DNA from: Bacteroidota bacterium | Lineage (GTDB): Bacteria > Bacteroidota > Bacteroidia > B-17B0 > B-17BO | Assembly: GCA_025356715.1 (NCBI GenBank) | Contig: JANXRU010000196.1 | Location: forward strand, 1-32,235 | Direction of reading: 5' to 3' | Length of the DNA: 32,235 nucleotides | Part shown: one piece after another, positions 7,100-14,801 of the stretch | Layout of the letters: every line of letters begins with the position of its first letter | Position numbering within the stretch: the stretch's first letter is position 1 | Position numbers and translations under genes: made by a program | Notes under the pieces: model-generated | Seen by the model: only the letters and a program-made list of their open reading frames with translations | Database searches by the model: none | Told to the model about the DNA's origin: nothing

Positions 7100-9283
7100 C
7101 TATAAATTCTCTTTTATAAATTTAAGCATTTTGGTGTATAAATGATTACGTGTTAATCCACCGCCAATACCATGGTTTTTGTTGGGATAGGTCATAAAAT
7201 CAAAAGAAATATTATTTTTGATTAATGCGTTGGCTAATTCCATTGAGTTTTGATAATGAACGTTATCATCTCCACTACCGTGAATTAACAAGAATTTACC
7301 TTTGATACTTTTTGTAAAATTGACGGGAGAATTATCTTCATAACCACTTTTGTTATCAATTGGTTTGCGTAAAAAACGTTCAGTATAAACATTATCATAA
7401 AACTTCCAATTAGTTACAGGTGCTACCGAAATATTAGCTTTAAAATAATCAGCGCCTTTAGATATTAGTAATGCTGACATATAACCTCCAAAACTCCAAC
7501 CCATAAAGCCAATACGTGCTTTATCAACATAAGGCAACGAACCAATGTATTTAGCAGCGTCAATTTGATCAATCGTTTCTAATTTCCCTAATTGTAAATA
7601 TGTGCTATTTTTTAAGGCAGTTCCGCGGCCTAAAGTTCCTCTTCCGTCAACACAAACAACCATATAACCTTCTTGATTTAATAGGGAATGCCACCAAAAA
7701 TCAAACCCAGCCCAACTATTATTACATAGATTAGAACCAGGGCCATTATAAGCGTACATATATACTGGGTATTTTTTAGTGTTATCAAAATGCTGAGGCT
7801 TCATCATCCAGCCATGTAATTCAACGCCGTCTGTATTTTTAAAAGTAAAAAACTCTTTAGTAGAAACTGGATACTCTTTTATTTTAGCTTTCAGTGGGCT
7901 ATTATCTTCTAATATTTTTATTAATTTACCATCAGCACTGTGTAATTCATGAACCGGTGGTGTATTCGCATTGGAATAAGAACTAACGTAAAACTTAAAA
8001 CCTGCGCTAAATTTAGCACCTGTTGTTCCCTCTGCAGTTGATAATCTTTTTTTAGCTAATCCATCTAATTTAATACTATAAACATCCCGATTAATAGAGC
8101 CTTGCTCTGATGATACATAATATAAAGTGTTTACTTTTTCGTCATAACCATAAAAAGAAATTACATCCCAATTTCCTTTAGTAATTTGATTTATTAACTT
8201 TCCAGTATTATCGTAATGATACAAATGATTGTAATTATCTTTTTCACTACTCCATATAAACCCTTTGTTATTAGGCAAAAAGGTTAAATCATCAGTAATA
8301 TCAATATATGTTTTAGATTCGTCAGTTAATACAACCTTAGACGAACCATCAGTAGCGTTTCCATACATTAATTCTATTTTATTTTGCAAACGATTTAAGC
8401 GTTGTACTGACAACATATTTTTATCGGTAGTCCATTGGATACGAGGAATATAAATATCCGTCTCTTTGCCAATGTCAACCATGGTTGTTTTAGCACTTTG
8501 AAAATCATATACATGAACTGTTAGTATAGAATTATCTTCTCCTGCTTTAGGATATTTAAACGTTACTTTATCAGGATATAAATTATTATTGTAAGTGTCA
8601 AAGCTATATTCCTTTACATGACGCTCATCAAAGCGCACGTATGCTAATTTAGTACCATCTGCATTCCATTCAAAATAATTAGCTTTGCTAAACTCTTCTT
8701 CATAAACCCAATCAGCCCAACCGTTTTTTATTTCATTGTTTTTCCCGTCGGTTGTAATTTGCGTTTCAGTATCGGTATCTAGGTCTTTAATAAATAAATT
8801 ATTGTCTCGCACAAAAGCTACTTTATTACCAGTAGGAGAAAATGTAGCAAACATCTGTTTCCCATTTTTAGATAATTCGGTAGTTTTGCCTGTTTTCAAA
8901 TCATATACATAAATTATAGCTGATGAAGAACGACGATAAATAGGCTGATCATCTGTTACTAATAATAATTTTGTTTCATCCTTGGAAAAAGTATAATTAG
9001 ATAAATTAATCTGTTTAGCTCCAAATTTCACGTTTTCTCCATTTACCCAAACGGCTATTTTTGTGCCAGTTTTTAAATCATACTTAATAATGCTTTGTAT
9101 ATTATTAGTATCTTTAATATTAGTATAATGCAAGCCGTCTTTCATTGCATTAAAACCAGATATTGCCTTAGCTTTTAATTCTTTTTTACTACAAATATCA
9201 TCAACGGTAAGTGTATTTTGCGCTAAGTTGTTTAATGAAAATAATGAAACAACGGCAATTGTAATAATAGTTAGTTTATTCAT
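7100..9283 (-). CDS. Dipeptidyl peptidase IV, S9 family
   Basis: This 727-residue exported peptidase removes X-Pro (or X-Ala) dipeptides from N-termini, acting in the periplasm or at the surface. A signal peptide covers residues 1-22 (ends NNLAQ). The DPP IV beta-propeller spans roughly 40-490 and carries the double-Glu substrate-clamp motif in WVYEEEF. The alpha/beta-hydrolase domain holds the triad: Ser597 in GWSFGG, Asp672 in GSGDDNVH, His704 in NKNHG. Spacings (75 and 32) are close to those of mammalian DPP IV. ATG start. It is monocistronic by context, divergent from the LytTR regulator across 275 bp, with the patatin promoter region on its 3' side. DPP IV activity in Bacteroidota commonly serves peptide nutrition. 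Confidence 0.95.
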   Translation of the reverse strand: MNKLTIITIAVVSLFSLNNLAQNTLTVDDICSKKELKAKAISGFNAMKDGLHYTNIKDTNNIQSIIKYDLKTGTKIAVWVNGENVKFGAKQINLSNYTFSKDETKLLLVTDDQPIYRRSSSAIIYVYDLKTGKTTELSKNGKQMFATFSPTGNKVAFVRDNNLFIKDLDTDTETQITTDGKNNEIKNGWADWVYEEEFSKANYFEWNADGTKLAYVRFDERHVKEYSFDTYNNNLYPDKVTFKYPKAGEDNSILTVHVYDFQSAKTTMVDIGKETDIYIPRIQWTTDKNMLSVQRLNRLQNKIELMYGNATDGSSKVVLTDESKTYIDITDDLTFLPNNKGFIWSSEKDNYNHLYHYDNTGKLINQITKGNWDVISFYGYDEKVNTLYYVSSEQGSINRDVYSIKLDGLAKKRLSTAEGTTGAKFSAGFKFYVSSYSNANTPPVHELHSADGKLIKILEDNSPLKAKIKEYPVSTKEFFTFKNTDGVELHGWMMKPQHFDNTKKYPVYMYAYNGPGSNLCNNSWAGFDFWWHSLLNQEGYMVVCVDGRGTLGRGTALKNSTYLQLGKLETIDQIDAAKYIGSLPYVDKARIGFMGWSFGGYMSALLISKGADYFKANISVAPVTNWKFYDNVYTERFLRKPIDNKSGYEDNSPVNFTKSIKGKFLLIHGSGDDNVHYQNSMELANALIKNNISFDFMTYPNKNHGIGGGLTRNHLYTKMLKFIKENL

Positions 9284-9317
9284 ATGTATAGTTTATTGTT
9301 TTTTAGTTATCATTTGG

Positions 9318-9502
9318 TTTACCCTGTTTAATCATTTAACTCAATATTTTATACAATACTTCGTTGAGTGCTCCGCAATTGTGATTGCGTTTTGATAAAC
9401 ATAAGTATTTCATAATTAGTGTTATTTTAAAATAATGGTTGAATATACAAAATACTCCCTATCGGTAAAGCCTATTTTACTCAAACGGTAACCCTGTTAA
9501 AT
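9318..9502. promoter_or_regulatory. Candidate operator repeats in the DPP IV/LytTR divergent region
   Basis: The 275-bp divergent spacer contains two similar direct elements, GGTTTACCCTGTTTAAT (about 9317-9333) and GGTAACCCTGTTAAAT (about 9487-9502), sharing the core ACCCTGTT. Between them is a dyad, CGCAATTGTGATTGCG (9374-9389). These could be regulator-binding sites for either flanking gene. No clear TAnnTTTG promoter is visible in the spacer; TAAATTTA at 9533-9540 is the nearest approach for the plus-strand gene. Confidence 0.3.
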
Positions 9503-9558
9503 AAATGATTATTATTTAATGTAATTTATTGTTAAATTTAGCATAAATTAATTCTACC

Positions 9559-10302
9559 ATGCAAACTTATAAAACCATCATCATCGACGACGAAGAAAAC
9601 AGTCGTAGTAATACTAAAAGTATGTTAGCCAACTATTGCCCTGAAATTGAGGTGATAGCTGAGGCAACAAGTGGTATGGAAGGTAAAAAATTAATTCAAG
9701 AGTTAAAACCTCAAGTTGTATTTTGCGACATTAATATGCCTGGGATGTCAGGTTTAGAAATGATTGATGGTTTGGCGCATAGAGACTTTTGTTTGATATT
9801 TTTAACAGCTTATAGCGAACACGGAATTACAGCCTTAAAAGCAGGTGCATTAGACTATTTACTAAAACCCCTATTGTTAGGCGAATTACAAGGAGCTGTC
9901 AAAAAAGTAGTTCATCATTACGAGCAAAAAGGTGCGCCAGCACTAAGTGTAAGTTCAGATAAAAACTTAGTATTAATCAATCACAGTAAAGGTTTTACAT
10001 TAATTGACTACAAAGACATTGTTTGGTTAGAAGCATCAGATAATTACACAAATTTATTTTTAAATACTGGAAAAAAAGTAGTTGCATCAAAAACATTAAA
10101 AGAATTCGAAGCTATTTTACCGAACAATGTATTCTTCAGAATACACCGTTCATCTTTAATTAATATTGATTTTATTAAAGAGTATTCTAATTCTGAAGGC
10201 GGTACTATTATAATGACTGATGGTACCAGTATTCAAGTATCTAAGGCTCGTTCACAAGAGTTTGGTGAATTTATTAAAGCCAGAGCTGTAACACCAAAAT
10301 AG
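9559..10302 (+). CDS. LytTR-family response regulator
   Basis: A 247-residue two-component regulator. The receiver domain (about residues 5-120) has the acidic pair Asp10/Asp11, phospho-acceptor Asp57 in CDINMPGMSG, switch Thr83 and conserved Lys103 in LLKPL. A LytTR DNA-binding domain covers about 142-245, with the family hallmarks DIVWLEASDNYTNLFL and FFRIHRSSLIN. ATG start. It is an orphan here: the LytS-type histidine kinase usually paired with such regulators is absent from the window. It is transcribed divergently from DPP IV, so a role at that shared spacer is possible, but nothing in the sequence proves it. The gap to murF (144 bp) suggests a separate transcript. Confidence 0.93.
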   Translation: MQTYKTIIIDDEENSRSNTKSMLANYCPEIEVIAEATSGMEGKKLIQELKPQVVFCDINMPGMSGLEMIDGLAHRDFCLIFLTAYSEHGITALKAGALDYLLKPLLLGELQGAVKKVVHHYEQKGAPALSVSSDKNLVLINHSKGFTLIDYKDIVWLEASDNYTNLFLNTGKKVVASKTLKEFEAILPNNVFFRIHRSSLINIDFIKEYSNSEGGTIIMTDGTSIQVSKARSQEFGEFIKARAVTPK

Positions 10303-10446
10303 GTTTAATTCTAATTCCCTTAAATTAAATTTTTGCTTTTCAAGTAAAAAATTTTGTTAGTAATCTTGTGGATTACAAACTTCAAATTGCCATTTATGGT
10401 TGTATTATTTGTTTATTTTTATTCGTATTAACAATCTTAATAAAGT

Positions 10447-11760
10447 ATGATATCAACTATTGAGCAGATCTATTCATTATTTTTAAATTGCAAACAAAAA
10501 ATAACAACAGATACACGTAATTTAGAAGAAGGCTCCGTTTTTTTTGCCTTAAAAGGCGATAACTTTAATGCTAATTTGTTTGCTGTTAGCGCAATAAACG
10601 GAGGCTGCTCTTATGCCATAGTCGATGATAAAGCAGTCGCTAATAACACGACTATCTTATATGTACAAAATGTATTAGAAACGTTACAGCAATTAGCAAA
10701 GCATCACCGTAGTCAACTAAAAATTCCAATTATTGGTATTACAGGCAGTAATGGCAAAACAACCAATAAAGAATTGATACATGCCGTTCTTTCAAAAAAA
10801 TACAGAACTTATGCAACCAAAGGGAACTTTAATAATCACATTGGCGTTCCATTAACATTATTAGCTATTACAGAACAACATGAAATAGCAATTGTAGAAA
10901 TGGGTGCAAATCATCAAGGTGAAATCGAATTATTAAGTAAGCTATCTAATCCGGATTTTGGATTAATTACTAATATTGGGAAAGCGCATTTAGAGGGTTT
11001 TGGCGGAGAGGAAGGAGTTAAAAAAGGGAAAGGCGAATTATATAAACACCTAAAAAACAAAAAGGGGAAAATATTTATTAATGCTGATGATACAGTATTA
11101 ATGAGTCTTTGTGGAGATTTAGATAAAATCACTTATGGATTGAATGAAGAATTTGACGTGTATGGTTCTTTAATAACTAATTCCGAATATGTGGAATTTA
11201 GTTGGAATACTAAACAGCAACCACTTGATAATAGTTCAATTATAAAAACACATTTATTTGGACATTACAATTTTATTAATGTATTATGCGCTGCGTGTAT
11301 TGGAAATTATTTTGGAGTAGAAACAACTGCTATCAATACTGCACTTGCAGATTATATACCAGAAATGAACCGCTCTCAGGTAAAGAAAACGAAACATAAT
11401 ACTCTTATACTAGATGCCTATAATGCAAATCCTAGTAGTATGAAATTAGCTGTTGCTCATTTTATTAACCAGGATTTTAAATCTAAATTATTTATTTTAG
11501 GAGATATGTTAGAGTTAGGTGATTATTCAAAAGCTGAACATGAACGAATTTTAATACAATTATCAAATAATCAAATAAAAGAAGCTATGTTAGTTGGGCC
11601 ATTATTTTTTGAACTTAAATCTCAATTTCCGAATTATCATTTTTTTGAAAATGGAAATGCCGCGGAACTTTATTTAAAAAACCATCTTATAAGAGATACA
11701 ACCATTTTAATCAAGGGATCTAGGGGTATTAAATTAGAGAAATTGGTAGAATCTTTGTAG
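10447..11760 (+). CDS. murF: UDP-N-acetylmuramoyl-tripeptide--D-alanyl-D-alanine ligase
   Basis: MurF adds D-Ala-D-Ala to UDP-MurNAc-tripeptide, the last cytoplasmic step of peptidoglycan precursor synthesis. The protein has 437 residues, a normal length. Mur-ligase features are in order: an N-terminal substrate domain (with TDTRNLEEGSVFFALKG, residues 21-37), the ATP-binding P-loop TGSNGKTT (99-106), the central domain with GNFNNHIGVPLTLL and VEMGANHQGEIELL, and a C-terminal domain containing LDAYNANPSSM and FILGDMLELG. The DAYNANP motif is typical of MurF rather than MurC/D/E. ATG start. It is not embedded in a dcw cluster, which is usual for murF in many Bacteroidota. Confidence 0.96.
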   Translation: MISTIEQIYSLFLNCKQKITTDTRNLEEGSVFFALKGDNFNANLFAVSAINGGCSYAIVDDKAVANNTTILYVQNVLETLQQLAKHHRSQLKIPIIGITGSNGKTTNKELIHAVLSKKYRTYATKGNFNNHIGVPLTLLAITEQHEIAIVEMGANHQGEIELLSKLSNPDFGLITNIGKAHLEGFGGEEGVKKGKGELYKHLKNKKGKIFINADDTVLMSLCGDLDKITYGLNEEFDVYGSLITNSEYVEFSWNTKQQPLDNSSIIKTHLFGHYNFINVLCAACIGNYFGVETTAINTALADYIPEMNRSQVKKTKHNTLILDAYNANPSSMKLAVAHFINQDFKSKLFILGDMLELGDYSKAEHERILIQLSNNQIKEAMLVGPLFFELKSQFPNYHFFENGNAAELYLKNHLIRDTTILIKGSRGIKLEKLVESL

Positions 11761-11839
11761 AAACATAATTTGTTTTAGGATTATAGTTTTAATTGTAATT
11801 ATGACTGTAAATTTTTATGATAATTGATTTTTTATTCAT

Positions 11840-11847
11840 TAAATTTG
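11840..11847 (+). promoter_or_regulatory. -7 element (TAnnTTTG) for the T9SS cargo gene
   Basis: TAAATTTG is an exact match to the Bacteroidota -7 consensus, 36 bp before the ATG. No upstream TTTG lies at the standard 19-bp spacing (the nearest TTG is 13 bp away), so support is partial. Confidence 0.4.
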
Positions 11848-11883
11848 TGTTAAATGTTATTTAATTTAACCTAAAAATAATTA

Positions 11884-13854
11884 ATGATGAAAAAACAATT
11901 ACTTCTTGCTTCAAGTATTCTCGTTTCGGGAATGATTAGTGCGCAGGTATCAAAAAGAACCAGTAATATTCCTAGAAATATTGCAAACCAAGCAATACCT
12001 TTTACAAAAATCATTCATGGTAATGAAACTGTAAGTAATTCTGCTGCTACTAAACCAAATCAATTAACAGGCGCTAATCTTAAAACCGCTGCTACAACAT
12101 CTAATGTTGTTGGTATCACATTTTATGATTTACAATCTAATAGTAGTGTTGGTGATAGAATAGTTGTGAATCCTGATGGAACTATTGCAACATGTTGGAC
12201 ATTTTCTCCAGACAATACTTCTGGTTATCCAAGTAGAGGTACAGGTTATAATTACTTTAATGGTACAACTTGGGGAACTCAACCAACTGCAAAATTAGAA
12301 GCTGCCCGTGTTGGATGGGGAAATGTAGTAAATACAAGAACTGGTAAAGAATTAATATTATCACATAATGGAACTGTTTCTTTATTAAATTTAGCTTCAA
12401 GAGCTACTAAAGGTTCTGGTACTTTTTCTGAAAGTACAACAGCGGTACCTTCTGCAACTGCTGGTGGTAATTTTTGGCCACGTATGGTATCTGCAGGAGA
12501 TACAGTTTATGCTATTTCAGTTACTCAAGGTACTGCCACAGCTGGAGCTGCTACTTTTCAAGGTTTAAATGGTGCAGTTTGTTTTTCTCGCTCTAAAAAT
12601 GGAGGAGCTACTTGGGATATTGTAAATACGATACCTGCTGGTTTAGATGCAACTAGATATATTGGACATGGTGGTGATGCTTATGCAATTGCTGCAAAAG
12701 GAAGCACTGTTGTTATTGTTGCGGGTGATTCTGGAAAAGATTTAGTTATGTCTAAATCAACTGATGCAGGCGCTACTTGGACATACAAAGTTGCTCTTAA
12801 ATTTCCTTTAGTTAAATGGGATTATACAACAACAACTTCCGATATAAATGGTGATGCTGTAGCTGATACAGTTGAAACAAATGATGGTAATTTTTCTGTT
12901 GGGTTAGATAATAACAACGAAGGTTATGTGTTTTATGGTCGTATGAAAATTTTAAACACTACTCCTTCTACTACAGGATTTAGCTATTTCCCTGGAACTG
13001 ATGGTTTAATGATGTGGAAAGAGTCTTTTCAAGCGAACACAGATACTGGTGGTATTTTAGTTGCTCAAATTCAAGATTTAGGTACACAAGGAACAATTTT
13101 CTTTCCTACTCCTTCTGTTTCAACTAATTCACCATACGGTAGATGGGGTTGTTCTTTAACTTCTTACCCAAGTGTAGCATTTGATGCTTCTAATACTATG
13201 TATTTAGCTTACTCTTCTATCGTTGATAGTTTAATGTCTGTTGTTAATACAGAAAAATTGGTAAGACATGAATACTTAATGAAATCTACTAATGGCGGTA
13301 TTACATGGACTGCTCCTTGTGATTTAGTTGGTATGCCTGGTGGAATTCCATACGAAGGAGTATTTGGATCAATGGCAAAACGTGTTGATGGAAATGTTCA
13401 TATTATTTACCAAAGAGATTTAAGTCCAGGAAATGGAATACCAGGAACTGGTACTGCTGTAAACCCTGATGAAGTTGATAACACAAGTGGTTCTCCAACA
13501 TTAGGATCAAATGATATCATTTATTTAAAAATACCTGTAGGAGATATTGGAACTTGTAATGCTTCTAATATTGGTATTAAAGAATTATCTAATTCGGTAT
13601 CAGCTCTTAATTTCTATCCAAACCCAACATCTTCTAATGGTACTATTGATGTAGTATTAAACGAAAATGCTAAAATGGATATTGTTATTCTTAATAGTGT
13701 AGGTCAATCAGTTTATTCTACTTCTTTAGCAGGTAATGCTGGTAGTAATAAAGTTGATGTTAACTTATCTAATTTAAGTGCTGGAATTTATTTCTATCAA
13801 ATAAAAATTGCTAACAGTAAAGCAATTACTAAGAAATTTATTATACAAAAATAA
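11884..13854 (+). CDS. Secreted Asp-box (sialidase-like) protein with T9SS type A sorting domain
   Basis: A 656-residue surface or secreted protein. The signal peptide is residues 1-20 (ending SAQ). Three Asp-box-like motifs are visible: SRSKNGGATW (about 236-245), SKSTDAGATW (about 290-299) and MKSTNGGITW (about 466-475), implying a sialidase-type beta-propeller. Between them an EF-hand-like calcium loop, DINGDAVADTVE, occupies residues 320-331, with acidic/Asn ligands at positions 1, 3, 5, 9 and 12. From about residue 575 comes a type A sorting domain (FYPNPTS..., LSAGIYFYQI, ending KKFIIQK), the tail that directs cargo through the type IX secretion system to the surface. The catalytic residues of true sialidases are not evident, so enzymatic activity should not be assumed. 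A strong terminator follows. The start is one of two adjacent ATGs (11884 or 11887). Confidence 0.88.
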   Translation: MMKKQLLLASSILVSGMISAQVSKRTSNIPRNIANQAIPFTKIIHGNETVSNSAATKPNQLTGANLKTAATTSNVVGITFYDLQSNSSVGDRIVVNPDGTIATCWTFSPDNTSGYPSRGTGYNYFNGTTWGTQPTAKLEAARVGWGNVVNTRTGKELILSHNGTVSLLNLASRATKGSGTFSESTTAVPSATAGGNFWPRMVSAGDTVYAISVTQGTATAGAATFQGLNGAVCFSRSKNGGATWDIVNTIPAGLDATRYIGHGGDAYAIAAKGSTVVIVAGDSGKDLVMSKSTDAGATWTYKVALKFPLVKWDYTTTTSDINGDAVADTVETNDGNFSVGLDNNNEGYVFYGRMKILNTTPSTTGFSYFPGTDGLMMWKESFQANTDTGGILVAQIQDLGTQGTIFFPTPSVSTNSPYGRWGCSLTSYPSVAFDASNTMYLAYSSIVDSLMSVVNTEKLVRHEYLMKSTNGGITWTAPCDLVGMPGGIPYEGVFGSMAKRVDGNVHIIYQRDLSPGNGIPGTGTAVNPDEVDNTSGSPTLGSNDIIYLKIPVGDIGTCNASNIGIKELSNSVSALNFYPNPTSSNGTIDVVLNENAKMDIVILNSVGQSVYSTSLAGNAGSNKVDVNLSNLSAGIYFYQIKIANSKAITKKFIIQK

Positions 13855-13873
13855 TTAGTACTAAATTGAAATT

Positions 13874-13907
13874 AAAAAGAGCTTATCAAATGATAAGCTC
13901 TTTTTTT
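13874..13907. terminator. Rho-independent terminator, probably bidirectional
   Basis: AAAAAGAGCTTATCA (13874-13888) pairs perfectly with TGATAAGCTCTTTTT (13891-13905) and is followed by more T. It lies 20 bp after the T9SS cargo stop. The A-tract on the left means it can also act on minus-strand transcripts from queE. Confidence 0.88.
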
Positions 13908-13934
13908 ATGATTTATTTTTTAATAAAATATGTT

Positions 13935-14059
13935 ATACCAAATTGATACTATAAATAATCAAATCGCTTAGCTAGTCATGCTGAACTTGATTCAGCATCT
14001 GTTGATACCCTGAAACCAGAGTGACGAAACGTTGGACTATATATATATGCATTTGGTAT
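13935..14059. repeat. MITE/REP-like intergenic element
   Basis: A 125-bp block is bounded by perfect 9-bp inverted ends, ATACCAAAT (13935-13943) and ATTTGGTAT (14051-14059). Inside, ATGCTGAA (13978-13985) and TTCAGCAT (13991-13998) form an 8-bp stem with a CTTGA loop, followed by a degenerate second half (CCCTGAAACCAGAGTGACG). The inner sequence resembles a GTCATGCTGAA...TTCAGCAT...GTGACG intergenic repeat that I associate with many Bacteroidota genomes. The right end overlaps the queE stop codon. Confidence 0.6.
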
Positions 14060-14712
14060 TAAGGAATATTCATGTATTTATGCGTTTGTAATGACACCAT
14101 CCATCTAGGGTTAGTCATAACGTATTCCACGATTAAGGGAATAATCTCCTCTCGTTTACTCCATTCAGGCTGCAAGTATAAAAAACAATTAGAATTCACT
14201 TTTTTGGCTTGTTCTTCTGCCCAAATAAAATCATGTTTATTAAATACAATTATTTTTAATTCATGAGCAAATGCATAATTTTCTTCTTTAGGAAGCATTG
14301 TTTTTTTTGGTGACAAACAAATCCAATCCCAATTACCAGATAATGGATAAGCCCCAGAAGTTTCTATATAAGTTTTAATATGATTCTTTTTTAAAAGACA
14401 TGTTAGGTGCTCTAAATTATAAATTAAGGGTTCACCCCCAGTAACAACAACCGCAGGAGTTTTGCTGGCCAATACATTTTCAATAATTTTTTCTGTAGAT
14501 GTTAATGGATGCAAACTAGCATCCCAACTTTCTTTAACATCGCACCAATGACAACCAACATCACAACCGCCTACTCTAATAAAATATGATGCCTTACCTG
14601 TATTATAGCCTTCACCTTGAATGGTATAAAACTCTTCCATTAAAGGCAATACTTTACCTTCATTTAATAAAGTTTGCTGAATGGAATCTAGACTATGAAG
14701 TTTATAAGACAA
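14059..14712 (-). CDS. queE: 7-carboxy-7-deazaguanine synthase
   Basis: A radical-SAM enzyme that converts 6-carboxytetrahydropterin to 7-carboxy-7-deazaguanine in queuosine biosynthesis. At 217 residues it has the normal length. The [4Fe-4S]-binding cysteines are Cys50, Cys54 and Cys57 in GGCDVGCHWCD (CX3CX2C). The preceding EEFYTIQGEGYNTGKASYFIR is the QueE substrate-side signature, VVVTGGEPL is the SAM-binding GGE region, and SLQTHKYMNIP at the C-terminus is typical. The start is a TTG at 14712, because no ATG precedes the conserved segment; the stop overlaps the end of the intergenic repeat. It follows tviB after 89 bp containing an inverted repeat, so it may or may not belong to the same transcript. 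Other que genes are not in the window. Confidence 0.93.
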   Translation of the reverse strand: MSYKLHSLDSIQQTLLNEGKVLPLMEEFYTIQGEGYNTGKASYFIRVGGCDVGCHWCDVKESWDASLHPLTSTEKIIENVLASKTPAVVVTGGEPLIYNLEHLTCLLKKNHIKTYIETSGAYPLSGNWDWICLSPKKTMLPKEENYAFAHELKIIVFNKHDFIWAEEQAKKVNSNCFLYLQPEWSKREEIIPLIVEYVMTNPRWMVSLQTHKYMNIP

Positions 14713-14733
14713 TAAAATAGTTTTAAGTTATTC

Positions 14734-14792
14734 GTGTTTAGTTTTTAATATAGTAAAAGTGCTAAAATTATTAAAAACTAATAACTAAACAC
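14734..14792. repeat. Imperfect inverted repeat of the AAAAACTA/TAGTTTTT type
   Basis: The left arm GTGTTTAGTTTTTAATA (14734-14750) is complementary to the right arm at 14769-14792, apart from a 7-base TAATAA-like insertion in the right arm. It fills the spacer between tviB and queE. Its arms share the word GTGTTTAGTTTTTAATA with the larger inverted repeat at 31325-31411. Confidence 0.6.
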
Positions 14793-14801
14793 TAAAACCT
14801 A

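Noticed and set aside
10326..10356. AT-only hairpin after the LytTR regulator (AAATTTTT...AAAAATTT)
   Set aside because: Stem made solely of A-T pairs with little T-tract; expected often by chance at this base composition.
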